This document shows positions 1 to 8,236 of a stretch of DNA of 64,000 nucleotides, one piece after another. The position numbers and the translations under genes were made by a program. The notes under the pieces are model-generated. The model was not told the DNA's origin, did not search any database, and was given only the letters and a program-made list of their open reading frames with translations. The stretch spans positions 1-64,000 of the forward strand of contig JBJMTV010000010.1 in assembly GCA_045811525.1 (NCBI GenBank), read 5' to 3'. The DNA is from VAZQ01 sp045811525. GTDB lineage: Bacteria; Pseudomonadota; Alphaproteobacteria; Rhizobiales; Xanthobacteraceae. Positions within the stretch are counted from its first letter, which is position 1, and each line of letters begins with the position of its first letter.

Positions 1-163
1 ACAAACAATCCCAAAAATACACACATCCGAACTTCGCTTTCCAATTGTAGAACGTCTGCTCGCTGATCGCGTGCTTGCGACACAGATCGGCCGTCTTCAC
101 TCCGGCCTCGTGCTCCTTCAGGATCGCAATGATTTGCTCTTCGGTATGCCTCTTGTGCTTCAT
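1..163 (-). pseudogene. Truncated IS3-family transposase OrfA
   Basis: The minus-strand reading from ATG at 163 begins MKHKRHTEEQIIAILKEHEA and continues with GVKTADLCRKH and ISEQTFYNWKAKFG. This is the helix-turn-helix N-terminus of IS3-type OrfA, the DNA-binding half of the transposase. Family members continue with GM(D/E)VS and a leucine-zipper-like helix. Here the reading becomes CVYFWDCL, which is unrelated, so the gene is broken near base 27. The window ends before anything further can be judged. Confidence 0.65.
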
Positions 164-229
164 CGTCTGCTCCCCTCCTTGAGGGACAGACTCCAATTCG
201 TCGTGGATCAATTCAAGGGGGCAACGTCA
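1..229 (-). mobile_element. Remnant of an IS3-family insertion sequence
   Basis: Read on the minus strand, the end near 229-217 (TGACGTTGCCCCC) looks like an IS3/IS407-group terminal inverted repeat. It is followed by a ribosome binding site (AAGGAGGGGAG) and the start of OrfA at 163. The OrfA reading departs from the family after about 46 codons (near base 27), so the copy is cut there or was interrupted. The rest would lie outside the window. The IS assignment rests on recalled family sequence; the exact end is an inference. Confidence 0.6.
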
Positions 230-262
230 CCCTCGCTCTTACTTTAGCGGGGGGAGACCAAC

Positions 263-290
263 AAAAAAGCTCCTAGACAACTAGGAGCTT
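263..290 (-). terminator. Intrinsic terminator of the integrase gene
   Basis: AAGCTCCTAG (267-276) and CTAGGAGCTT (281-290) form a perfect 10-bp stem with a 4-nt loop. On the minus strand the stem is followed by a run of six T (263-268, partly in the stem). The integrase stop codon TAG (275-273) lies inside the stem, so the last five codons also form part of the terminator. Confidence 0.85.
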
Positions 291-1478
291 TATCTTTGAC
301 TCTGACCGAAACTGATCCAGAAGATCAGCCCAGCTTTGCATAAGCGCTTTGCGCTGCTCTATATACTTCACGCGCTTGTAGGCGCGTTTCGTTTCGTCTT
401 CTTCTTCGTGGGCAAGCGCGACTTCGATCACGTCCTCATCAAAGCCCCGCTCCAAGAGAATAGTTTGTGCCGACGCGCGAAAGCCGTGCGTGCACACCTC
501 CTCTTTGCTGTAGCCCATTCTTCGCAATGCCGAGTTGGTGGCATTCTCTGAAAGAGGCTTCAGCTTCGAGCGGATCGAGGGAAACACCAGGCCGTCACCC
601 TCTGACAACTCCCACACCGAGCGCAAAACTTCGAGGGCTTGGCGCGAGAGAGGCACCACATGCGGACGGCGCATTTTCATCCGTGCTTGCGGAACCGACC
701 ACAGACCACTGACCCAGTTAACTTCAGAGCGGCGCATCATCCGCACCTCAATAGGGCGTGCCATCGTGAGGGCGGTAAACAAGAGCGCAGCTCTGACTGT
801 CACCCAGCCGGTGTACTCATCTATCGCAAGCATGAGTGCGCCGAGCTCGCGCTCCTCAGTAATTGCCGCCCGATGTTTAACAACCGGAGGCAGGAGCGAA
901 CCACGAAGCGCATAGGTCGGGTCGGTTTGGCATTTGAGATTAGAAATAGCGAAGCGAAACACCCCGCCGATCTTGCCTCGGAGTTTCCGGGCAGTTTCGC
1001 GCCGCGTTTTCTCGACGTGCTTTAAGACCTGGAGAATTTCAGCCGACGTAATCTCACTTATTGGCCGCTTGGAAAGAGCCGAGGCCAAGTCACACAGCAT
1101 CCAGCGGTTCTTTTCGCGGGTGACTTCGGCAAGCCCCTTCTCAACTTCATGCGCCAAGAACTCTTCGACAATCGCCTCCCACGTATTCGCGGCGGCGATC
1201 TGTGCTGAGAGGCGATCAAGCTTCTTTTGCTGCGAGGGGTCTTTGCCTTCCGCTAATACTTTGCGCGCCTCATCCCGCTTTTGACGAGCACTTGCAAGCG
1301 ATACTTCGGGAAACGACCCGAAGCCGATCATGTTTTCTTTGCCACCGAAGCGGTAGCGAAAGCGCCACAACTTCGCGCCGGTTGTTTGCACCAAGAGATG
1401 CAAGCCTTCGCCATCCGACAACTTGTACGGACGGTCGCGCGGCTTGGCGTGTTCAAGCGAAAGCGACTTCAGTGTCAT
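273..1478 (-). CDS. Tyrosine-type site-specific integrase (P4-like)
   Basis: A 401-residue tyrosine recombinase of the P4/prophage integrase type. It has an N-terminal DUF4102-like arm-binding domain (about 1-90, with KLSDGEGLHLLV), a SAM-like core-binding domain (about 95-200) and a C-terminal catalytic domain. Catalytic residues can be placed at Arg241 (ARPIEVR), His331/Arg334 (HGFR), His357 (ALAHEEE) and Tyr367 (RAYKR), with a probable Lys near 268, so the protein looks intact. Its start codon faces the 3' end of tRNA-Leu 163 bp away, the usual position for an integrase of an element inserted in a tRNA gene. The mobile element would extend beyond the left edge. Confidence 0.93.
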   Translation of the reverse strand: MTLKSLSLEHAKPRDRPYKLSDGEGLHLLVQTTGAKLWRFRYRFGGKENMIGFGSFPEVSLASARQKRDEARKVLAEGKDPSQQKKLDRLSAQIAAANTWEAIVEEFLAHEVEKGLAEVTREKNRWMLCDLASALSKRPISEITSAEILQVLKHVEKTRRETARKLRGKIGGVFRFAISNLKCQTDPTYALRGSLLPPVVKHRAAITEERELGALMLAIDEYTGWVTVRAALLFTALTMARPIEVRMMRRSEVNWVSGLWSVPQARMKMRRPHVVPLSRQALEVLRSVWELSEGDGLVFPSIRSKLKPLSENATNSALRRMGYSKEEVCTHGFRASAQTILLERGFDEDVIEVALAHEEEDETKRAYKRVKYIEQRKALMQSWADLLDQFRSESKIKLLVV

Positions 1479-1482
1479 GCGG

Positions 1483-1540
1483 GTACGCCTTTCCTGTGAA
1501 AGAACTTCGTACCCTTAATCGTACCCGCAGATACCCGCAC
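1483..1540. repeat. Repeated GTACCC motifs upstream of integrase
   Basis: The integrase leader holds GGGTACGCC (near 1481), CGTACCC (1509-1514), CGTACCCGCAG (1520-1530) and ATACCCGCA (1531-1539), in both orientations. Clustered short repeats beside an att core are typical of arm-type binding sites of tyrosine integrases. That role is inferred; the repeats are seen directly. Confidence 0.4.
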
Positions 1541-1580
1541 TGTCACAGGTCGCCATGTGGCACCACGTACAGCAAAATCA

Positions 1581-1604
1581 GCGCTAAGTGCTTGAAACTA
1601 GTGC
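1581..1604. repeat. Degenerate copy of the tRNA-Leu anticodon arm (candidate att core)
   Basis: Bases 1581-1604 (CGCTAAGTGCTTGAAACTAG then TGC... reading on) closely match 1680-1702 inside tRNA-Leu. The identical core is TGAAACTAGTGC at 1593-1604 and 1691-1702. A second copy of the anticodon arm between integrase and tRNA is what a crossover site or a leftover from an earlier insertion would leave. No other tRNA parts are present around it. Confidence 0.5.
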
Positions 1605-1641
1605 ACGATGTAGCAGTAGGACAAACCGCGTACAGCGCCAC

Positions 1642-1726
<85 letters not shown>

Positions 1727-1840
1727 TTTGCCGGCGATAGGTATGGACCGCCCCAGACCTTGTCAAATCAGGGCAAGCGCGCCTGTACAGCGCAGGAGCG
1801 ATGCTGTATTCGCGGCGACACACGCGGGAGCAGGGGCGGC

Positions 1841-2848
1841 ATGACCGCAATTCCTCTGGAAACGCTGATCACGGTTTTTGGCGGCTCGGGATTTCTCGGT
1901 CGCCATGTCGTTCGCGCACTCGCCAAGCTCGGCTACCGCGTCCGCGTGGCGGTGCGGCGGCCCGAGCTCGCCGGATATTTGCAGCCGCTCGGACGCGTCG
2001 GACAGATCCACGCGGTGCAGGCGAATGTACGCTTTCCGGCCTCGGTGGAGGCCGCCGTGCGCGAGAGCGACGGCGTGATCAACCTCGTCGGCATCCTGTT
2101 CGAGCGCTCGCGGCAGACATTCGAAACCGTGCAGGCACGCGGCGCCCAGAGCGTGGCGCGCGCCGCTGCGGCGGTCGGCGCCCGCATGGTGCATGTCTCG
2201 GCGATCGGCGCCGACGCAAACGGCACATCGCTCTATGCGCGGACCAAGGCGCTGGGCGAGAGCCTCGTTCTCGCAGCACATCCCACGGCCGTGATCCTGC
2301 GCCCGTCGATCCTGTTTGGTCCCGAGGATGACTTCTTCAACAAGTTCGCCGGCATTGCGCGGCTTTCCCCCGTGCTGCCGCTGGTGGGCGGAGGAGCGAC
2401 CCTGTTCCAACCAGTGTTTGCCGGCGATGTGGCGAGTGCCGTGGTGGCGGCCCTCGAGGATCGCGCCAAACCAGGCACGCCCTATGAGCTCGGCGGGCCC
2501 GAGGTGAAAAGCTTCAGGGAGCTGATGCAGCTCGTTCTTGCAGCGACCGAGCGGCGGCGCCTGCTCGTCTCCATGCCGTTTGCCCTCGCGCGCTTGCAGG
2601 CCTCCGTGCTGCAGCTCATGCCCAAGCCGCTGCTCACGCCCGACCAGGTCGAGCTGCTGCGCAGCGACAATATCGTTTCCGCCGCAGCGAAGGCGGAAGG
2701 ACGCACCATCGAGGCTCTGGGCATCGATCCGGTCGCCATGGAAGCGATTGTGCCGTTCTACTTGCGCCGCTTTCGCAAGACAGGGCAGTACGACACCGCC
2801 TCGCCCGAGATCTCCGGGCGGTCCGGCACGACCCGGCCGCGCGCGTGA
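1841..2848 (+). CDS. NAD(P)-binding NDUFA9-like protein (complex I-associated SDR)
   Basis: An atypical short-chain dehydrogenase/epimerase of about 335 residues. The start at 1841 (MTAIPLETLITVFGGSGFLG) places the TVFGGSGFLG Rossmann glycine motif about 10 residues in, as in relatives; a longer in-frame start at 1760 would add an unlikely basic tail over the tRNA flank. The YxxxK pair is visible in YARTK. Proteins of this kind (NDUFA9 subunit family) are accessory to respiratory complex I or to quinone metabolism. The neighbour uppP converges on it with a 28-bp gap. Family call is good; the role in complex I is inferred from family. Confidence 0.82.
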   Translation: MTAIPLETLITVFGGSGFLGRHVVRALAKLGYRVRVAVRRPELAGYLQPLGRVGQIHAVQANVRFPASVEAAVRESDGVINLVGILFERSRQTFETVQARGAQSVARAAAAVGARMVHVSAIGADANGTSLYARTKALGESLVLAAHPTAVILRPSILFGPEDDFFNKFAGIARLSPVLPLVGGGATLFQPVFAGDVASAVVAALEDRAKPGTPYELGGPEVKSFRELMQLVLAATERRRLLVSMPFALARLQASVLQLMPKPLLTPDQVELLRSDNIVSAAAKAEGRTIEALGIDPVAMEAIVPFYLRRFRKTGQYDTASPEISGRSGTTRPRA

Positions 2849-2876
2849 TCGCCCGCTGGCGCGCTCTGTCCTGTCC

Positions 2877-3683
2877 TCAGTGGCCCAAGGCCAAGCCGAT
2901 CAGGCCGAGCGAGCCGACCAGCACACGCCACCAGGCAAACAGTGCGAAACCGTGCCGGCTGACGTAATCGAGAAATGTGCGCACCACGATCCAGGCGCAA
3001 ACGAACGAGGTCACGAAGCCCACGGCAACGAGGAGAGTGTTGTCAGTGGTGAGCTGCTTGTAATTTTTCAGGAGGTCGTAGGCGAACGCGCCCGCCATGG
3101 TGGGAATGGCGAGAAAGAACGAGAACTCCGCGGCCGAGCGCTTGTCGGCGCCGAGCAGCATTGCCGACACGATCGTGGCGCCGGAGCGCGATACGCCCGG
3201 GATCATTGCCAAGCATTGGGCGAAACCGATGATCAGGTACATCGGCAAGGTGAAACGCGTGGCGTCGCGATAGCGTGGCTTCAACACAAGTCCATCCACC
3301 CACAGCAGGATGGCCCCGCCAACGATCAAGGTGAAGCAGACGATCCAGACATTGAACAGCGTGTTTTTGATGAAGTTGTGCGCGAGCGCGCCGATCACCG
3401 CGGCAGGCAGGAACGCGATAAGCACCCCGAGCACAAAGCGGCGGGCCGCAGGGTCGTCCAGCGTCCCGACAGCGATGCGCCAGAGCCGCCCGAAGTAAAT
3501 GGCCAGTATCGCGAGTATCGCCCCGAGCTGAATCAGCACCACGAAGGTTTTGCCGAAAGCGTCATCCTCGAATCCGAAGAATCGATTGAGCAGCAAAAGA
3601 TGCCCGGTCGAGGACACCGGCAGGAACTCGGTGAGGCCCTCGACGATACCGAGAACGAAAGCCTTGAAAAGGTCAAAGGACAT
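2877..3683 (-). CDS. uppP: Undecaprenyl-diphosphate phosphatase
   Basis: Removes a phosphate from undecaprenyl diphosphate, recycling the lipid carrier for peptidoglycan and O-antigen synthesis at the inner membrane. The 268-residue protein starts at 3683 with MSFDLFKAFVLGIVEGLTEF. The family signature EGLTEFLPVSSTGHL lies at 15-29 and the second signature GVSRSGATI is in the middle. Several hydrophobic segments follow, as expected for a polytopic enzyme. A longer in-frame start at 3866 would add a hydrophilic, cysteine-rich leader not seen in the family and was not chosen. Older names are bacA and bacitracin resistance protein. Confidence 0.95.
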   Translation of the reverse strand: MSFDLFKAFVLGIVEGLTEFLPVSSTGHLLLLNRFFGFEDDAFGKTFVVLIQLGAILAILAIYFGRLWRIAVGTLDDPAARRFVLGVLIAFLPAAVIGALAHNFIKNTLFNVWIVCFTLIVGGAILLWVDGLVLKPRYRDATRFTLPMYLIIGFAQCLAMIPGVSRSGATIVSAMLLGADKRSAAEFSFFLAIPTMAGAFAYDLLKNYKQLTTDNTLLVAVGFVTSFVCAWIVVRTFLDYVSRHGFALFAWWRVLVGSLGLIGLALGH

Positions 3684-3957
3684 GCTCGGCTCCGACGAAC
3701 GAGGACACCAACGGGCAAGGAAACACCGCGCGGCACTCGACCGGCGGTCGCAAGACGCTGCTTTTCCCGCATCATTACCGCCGGGGCAACTGGGGACGCA
3801 CCGGATTGCACAGCTTCCCTTGCGCAGTCTCTTATCTCGGCAATATCCAGAGCCGAGCATCTCCATTTGGTCTCAGCCATGACGGGATTGCCCGCGAGGC
3901 GTGCTACATGCACTGCCCGATTCGCCCATTGCGGATGACCGCAGCCTTCAAACCCAA

Positions 3958-4650
3958 ATGCTGACGCTCTTTCATCACCCCTTCTGCCCGCATTCACGCT
4001 TCATCCGCCTCGTCCTCGGCGAGCATGGTCTCACCGTGCGCGCGGTTGAGGAGCGGGTCTGGGAACGGCGCGAGGAGTTCCTCCTCCTCAACCCAGCCTG
4101 CACGACGCCCGTGCTGGTCGAGGAAGGATGTCCGGCGGTACCCGGAGCAGCGGTGATCGCAGAATATCTCGATGAGACGCGCGGCCTCGAGCTGGGCGAG
4201 CAGCGGCTCTTGCCGACGGAGCCCAGCGCGCGGGTCGAGGTGCGTCGGCTGATGAGCTGGTTCAACGAGAAGTTCTTCGCCGAGGTCTCGGGCCCATTGG
4301 CGACGGAACGCCTATATAAACGCCACATGCCGCTGAGCGCAGGAGGCGGGTCTCCGGAAACGGACGTGATCCGTGCGGCGCGCCACAACGTGCGTTACCA
4401 CCTGGCTTATGTGGGCTGGCTGGTGCGGACCCGCCACTGGCTTGCCGGCGAGCGGATGAGCTATGCCGACCTTGCCGCCGCGGCGCATCTGTCGGCGACC
4501 GATTACCTGGGCGACGTGCCATGGAACGAAGACGAGGCCGCCAAGACCTGGTACGCGCGGGTGAAGTCGCGGCCCTCGTTCCGCCCGTTGCTGGCCGAAA
4601 CACTGGCCGGCGTTCCGCCGTCACAGACATACGCCGACCTCGACTTCTGA
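3958..4650 (+). CDS. Glutathione S-transferase family protein
   Basis: A 230-residue cytosolic GST-like protein. The thioredoxin-fold N-terminus (MLTLFHHPFCPHSRFIRLVL) carries a CPHS motif where a redox or GST-type active site sits. This is followed by the cis-proline region TTPVLVEEG and a helical C-terminal domain (about 90-215). The substrate is unknown. The start at 3958 gives the normal N-terminus; an upstream start at 3901 adds 19 unrelated residues. It is followed by queG after a 35-bp gap, so the two may share a transcript. Confidence 0.85.
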   Translation: MLTLFHHPFCPHSRFIRLVLGEHGLTVRAVEERVWERREEFLLLNPACTTPVLVEEGCPAVPGAAVIAEYLDETRGLELGEQRLLPTEPSARVEVRRLMSWFNEKFFAEVSGPLATERLYKRHMPLSAGGGSPETDVIRAARHNVRYHLAYVGWLVRTRHWLAGERMSYADLAAAAHLSATDYLGDVPWNEDEAAKTWYARVKSRPSFRPLLAETLAGVPPSQTYADLDF

Positions 4651-4685
4651 ACGAGCCGCGTCCTGACGCTCGCGACCAGACAGCC

Positions 4686-5852
4686 TTGAAAGCAGCGTTG
4701 GCTGAGGCAGCGCATGAGCTTGGCTTTGATGTCATGGGCGTGACCCATGCGCATGCAATTCCGCACGCGGCAACGCGCTTGCGCCAATTCCTTGCCGAGG
4801 GTGCGCACGGCGATATGAGCTGGATGGCGGCGAACGCGGCGAAGCGCGGCGAGCCGCGCGCGCTCTGGCCCGAGGTGCGCTCTGTCATCATGCTGGGCCT
4901 GAATTACGCCAGCGTCGGCGACCCGCTGGCCGTGCTTCGTCGCCGCGAGCGCGGAGCGATATCGGTCTATGCCCGTGGTGAGGATTATCACGAGATCATC
5001 AAGCCGCGGCTGAAGGCGCTCGCACGCTGGCTCATTGCCCGTGCAGGCGGTGAGGTGAAAGTATTCGTCGACACGGCGACCGTGATGGAGAAGCCGCTCG
5101 CCGCTGCGGCAGGCCTCGGCTGGCAGGGCAAGCACACCAACCTGGTGTCGCGTGAGCTCGGCTCGTGGCTCTTTCTTGGAGCCATCTTCACCACGCTCGA
5201 CCTCGCGCCCGATGCGGCAGAAGAGGATCACTGCGGCAGCTGCCGGGCCTGTCTCGACATCTGTCCGACGGCGGCATTCCCTGCTCCCTACCGGCTCGAT
5301 GCGCGCCGCTGTATTTCCTACCTGACGATCGAGCATAAAGGGCCAATTCCGCACGAGCTGCGCGCCGCGATCGGCAACCGCATCTATGGCTGCGACGACT
5401 GTCTCGCGGTCTGCCCCTGGAACAAGTTCGCGCAGTCCGGACGCGAGGCGAAGCTCGCCGCCCGCGCAGAGCTCGAAGCGCCGATGCTCGAGGAGCTCGC
5501 AGCGCTCGATGACGCCGCATTCCGCAAGCTGTTCGCGAAGTCGCCGGTGAAGCGCACCGGCCGCAATCGATTCCTGCGCAATGTGCTCATTGCCATCGGC
5601 AACTCGGACGAGCTCGCGCTTGCAGCTGCGGCGGAAAACCTGCTGACCGATGCGAGCGCGGTCGTGCGCGGTGCGGCCATTTGGGCCTTAGGACAGCTCG
5701 ATCCGGGACGCCTCGTGCGCGCCGCCGCGCAGCTCCGGTGCAACGAAACCGACCCAGACGTATGCGCGGAATGGCACGTTGCGTTGGAAAGACCCGGAAA
5801 GATGGTGCGCACGCCGAAGCGCGGCTTTGCGCACCCTACACCGAGCACATGA
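4686..5852 (+). CDS. queG: Epoxyqueuosine reductase
   Basis: Last step of queuosine tRNA modification: reduces epoxyqueuosine to queuosine using a cobalamin cofactor and two [4Fe-4S] clusters. The ferredoxin-like cysteines are clear in CGSCRACLDICP and CDDCLAVCPW, and a HEAT-like C-terminal region follows (about 310-388). No ATG fits the usual N-terminus. TTG at 4686 gives the familiar ALAEAAHELGFDVMGVTHAH; ATG at 4521 would overlap the GST gene by 130 bp and CTG at 4647 is another option, so the start is uncertain. The last 15 or so residues (VRTPKRGFAHPTPST) come from a palindromic repeat covering 5804-5835. Confidence 0.9.
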   Translation: MKAALAEAAHELGFDVMGVTHAHAIPHAATRLRQFLAEGAHGDMSWMAANAAKRGEPRALWPEVRSVIMLGLNYASVGDPLAVLRRRERGAISVYARGEDYHEIIKPRLKALARWLIARAGGEVKVFVDTATVMEKPLAAAAGLGWQGKHTNLVSRELGSWLFLGAIFTTLDLAPDAAEEDHCGSCRACLDICPTAAFPAPYRLDARRCISYLTIEHKGPIPHELRAAIGNRIYGCDDCLAVCPWNKFAQSGREAKLAARAELEAPMLEELAALDDAAFRKLFAKSPVKRTGRNRFLRNVLIAIGNSDELALAAAAENLLTDASAVVRGAAIWALGQLDPGRLVRAAAQLRCNETDPDVCAEWHVALERPGKMVRTPKRGFAHPTPST

Positions 5853-5903
5853 ACGCCGTCACGGGTACAGGGTGCGCATAGGTGCGAAAGCACCGTGCGC
5901 ACC
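5804..5903. repeat. Pair of GGTGCGCA-type palindromic repeats
   Basis: Two hairpins lie between the converging genes. The first has arms GGTGCGCA (5804-5811) and TGCGCACC (5828-5835); the second, 5871-5903, has arms GGTGCGCA-TA-GGTGC and GCACC-G-TGCGCACC around a GAAA loop. The flanking CTTTGCGCACCCTAC is the same word that bounds each unit of the tandem repeat at 21.7-22.3 kb. They may stop transcription from both sides, though there is no T run. Confidence 0.75.
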
Positions 5904-5930
5904 AGACACCGAGACGCGCGCGCCTTACCC

Positions 5931-6707
5931 TCAGAATTCGGCGACGGCAGCGAGCAGCCGCTCGAGGTCCTCCGGGCGCGACAACCGGTGATCGCCGTCC
6001 TTCACCAAGGTGAGCACGACATCGTCGCGCGCAAAACGAGCCACCAGCTCGACGGCATGTTGCCAAGGTACGTCCGGGTCATTGACGCCCTGCAGCACCC
6101 GTACCGGACAGCCGGTTTCGATCATTCCGCCGAGCAGCAAATGCGCGCGCCCCTCCTCGATGAGGTTGCGCGTGATCAAGTAAGGCGCACTCGAATATTG
6201 TGAGGGCCGCGCCCAGGAGCCGGTGTCTGCGATCGCCTGCTTCACCTCGGGCGAGATGCGCTTCCAGATCAGCTCCTCGGTGAAGTCGACTGCCGGCGCG
6301 ATCAGCACGATACCGACGATGCTCGCCGCTGCAGCCGCGGCGTGCCGGACAAGCTCGCGTGCAAGCAGCAAAGCGATCCATCCTCCCATCGATGAGCCAA
6401 TGACGACCTGCGGGCCTCGGCAGCAGTCTGCGAAAACCGCGATTGCCTCCTCGAGCCAGCGACCGATCGTCCCTTCGACAAAGTCGCCGCCTGATTCGCC
6501 ATGCCCGGAATAGTCGAAGCGCACCATCGCGCGCCCCCGGGCCTGTGCCCAGTCATCCAGCGCGGCGGCCTTGGTCCCGACCATCTCGGATTTGAACCCA
6601 CCCAGCCAGAATAGGCCCGGGGCAGATCCCGCGCGCTGCCGCACGCTGATGCTGCGGACCGCATTGCCGGTTCCAACCGTCACCGATTTCAGGCAAAGAT
6701 CATTCAT
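5931..6707 (-). CDS. Alpha/beta hydrolase (serine esterase-like)
   Basis: A 258-residue single-domain alpha/beta hydrolase. The nucleophile elbow GSSMGG (about residue 103-108), the acid in NDPDVPW and the histidine in DGDHRLS form a plausible Ser-Asp-His triad. The oxyanion region GGFKSEMVG and DYSGHGESGG resembles ABHD10/mycophenolic acid glucuronide esterase-like proteins. No signal peptide, so cytoplasmic. Substrate cannot be told from sequence. It is divergent from the glycosyltransferase gene, with 130 bp between the starts. Confidence 0.85.
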   Translation of the reverse strand: MNDLCLKSVTVGTGNAVRSISVRQRAGSAPGLFWLGGFKSEMVGTKAAALDDWAQARGRAMVRFDYSGHGESGGDFVEGTIGRWLEEAIAVFADCCRGPQVVIGSSMGGWIALLLARELVRHAAAAAASIVGIVLIAPAVDFTEELIWKRISPEVKQAIADTGSWARPSQYSSAPYLITRNLIEEGRAHLLLGGMIETGCPVRVLQGVNDPDVPWQHAVELVARFARDDVVLTLVKDGDHRLSRPEDLERLLAAVAEF

Positions 6708-6837
6708 CTGCAGTGGGGCCCAGCGGAACGCGCGCGTGGCGTGCGCAGCTCCTCCTTTGGCCGCATGCCTCCCTGCATTGCAAGCGCGGCGGCACGGCGG
6801 GCGCTCCCGCCAGCCGGAAGCTGGTACGGGGTGGCGG

Positions 6838-8046
6838 GTGAGCGACAGCTACGGCGATACCCACGTCTCTCCCCGCACGCTGGCAGGGGCGACCATCCTG
6901 CAGATCGTGCCGGCCTTGCGTGACGAGCCCGTGGCGCGCAGCGCGGTGAACGTCGCCTATGCTCTGCTGCAGTCCGGCGCGCGGGCGCTTGTCGCCGGCG
7001 AGGATGGACCGCTGGTGGCGGAGCTCAAGGCATTCGGCGCGGAGTGGGTACCGCTGGTGAACGCCACCGCCAACCCACTCAAGCTCAGGCGCGGCGCTCG
7101 CAAGCTCGAGCAGCTGATCGCATCCGAGCGCGTCGACATCGTGCATGCGCAGAGCACTGGCGCGGCGTGGAGCGCGACGATGGCGGGCGGACAGATCGCC
7201 GTGTGGCTGGTCACCACCTTGCCGGACGTGCCGGCGACCCGAGGACTGCGGGCGTATTGGGCCGGCGCCCTCGCGCGCGGTGACCGGGTGATCACACCCT
7301 CGGAGTTTGCCGCCGCATCGGTCATGGAACGTTACCGCTTGCCGCGCGAGCGCCTCACCGTCATCCCACGCAGCATCGACACCGCCGCATTCAATCCGGC
7401 AGCCGTCGACCCTGAGCGCATAGAGATGCTGCGCAAGGGCTGGCAGGTGGCAGCCGACGATCGCATCGTCCTCGTCCCCGGTCGGGTGGCGCCCTGGAAC
7501 GGACAATTGTTGGTGCCGGAAGTCGCGCGCGCCCTGCACGACAGCGGCGCACGTGGATTCGTCTTCGTCATCGCCGGAGAAAACCGCAGCTATCGTAGTT
7601 ATGCACGCGCGATAGCGCAGGACGCGCAAGAGAAAAGCGTGCAACGGCTGATCCGCATCACCGGACATTGCCGGGACATGCCGGCGGCGTTCGCCGCCGC
7701 CGATACCGTTCTCGTCCCCGCCGCCGAGCCACCGGTCCTCGGCCGGGTTGCGGCCGAGGCGCAAGCAATGGGGCGCCCCGTGATCACGTCCGACGCCGGC
7801 GTCCTCCCCGAGCATGTGGTTACCCCTCCAGACATGCCGGAGGAGCTGCGCACCGGCTGGGTGGTGAAGGGCGGGCAGCCGGAAGAGTTCACCCGCGCAT
7901 TGCGCGCAGCCTTCGCACTCGATGACGCAGCCTACCGAGCGCTCGCTGCACGCGCGCGACAGTTCGCCGAGTATATGTTTTCGCCGCAGAGCGTGGCCGC
8001 CGCGACACGTGCTGTGTACACCTCGCTCCTGGCACGCGACGATTGA
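6838..8046 (+). CDS. Glycosyltransferase family 4 protein
   Basis: A GT-B fold glycosyltransferase of about 402 residues. The N-terminal domain begins with ATILQIVPALRDEPVARSAVNVAYALL, the acceptor-binding Rossmann half. The C-terminal group-1 domain has VLVPGRVAPWNGQ, FVIAGENRSYRSY and the sugar-nucleotide region VLVPAAEPPVLGRVAAEAQAMGRPV. GTG at 6838 (VSDSYGDTHVS) is taken as start because upstream codons to 6571 run antisense over the neighbouring gene and do not look like protein. It probably transfers a sugar in LPS or exopolysaccharide synthesis; the acceptor is unknown. Confidence 0.87.
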   Translation: MSDSYGDTHVSPRTLAGATILQIVPALRDEPVARSAVNVAYALLQSGARALVAGEDGPLVAELKAFGAEWVPLVNATANPLKLRRGARKLEQLIASERVDIVHAQSTGAAWSATMAGGQIAVWLVTTLPDVPATRGLRAYWAGALARGDRVITPSEFAAASVMERYRLPRERLTVIPRSIDTAAFNPAAVDPERIEMLRKGWQVAADDRIVLVPGRVAPWNGQLLVPEVARALHDSGARGFVFVIAGENRSYRSYARAIAQDAQEKSVQRLIRITGHCRDMPAAFAAADTVLVPAAEPPVLGRVAAEAQAMGRPVITSDAGVLPEHVVTPPDMPEELRTGWVVKGGQPEEFTRALRAAFALDDAAYRALAARARQFAEYMFSPQSVAAATRAVYTSLLARDD

Positions 8047-8155
8047 GCCGGCTGCCGCCTGGCACCTCCCGGCTGCTCTGGGCAAATGCGTGGCGTGATA
8101 CCGCTCTCTCGGTCGGGTGACAGGCGGACTCCACGCGCCCGGGGCCTTTTCGCCG

Positions 8156-8184
8156 TTGACATATGGCTGGTTTCTACCAATTGT
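8156..8184 (+). promoter_or_regulatory. Candidate sigma-70-type promoter of infC
   Basis: A perfect -35 TTGACA (8156-8161) is followed 17 bp later by a weak -10 AATTGT (8179-8184). Transcription would start near 8191, leaving a leader of about 45 nt before the AUU start of infC. In this group of bacteria the -35 is usually the better conserved box. Confidence 0.45.
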
Positions 8185-8236
8185 TTACGCGCCTGCCTTA
8201 GGCAGACCGTTGCAACAGCATGAGGAGAGCCAAGCC

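Noticed and set aside
2538..3938. 466-residue plus-strand frame over uppP
   Set aside because: It runs antisense through uppP, whose membrane signature motifs are clear, and has the low-complexity look of a shadow.
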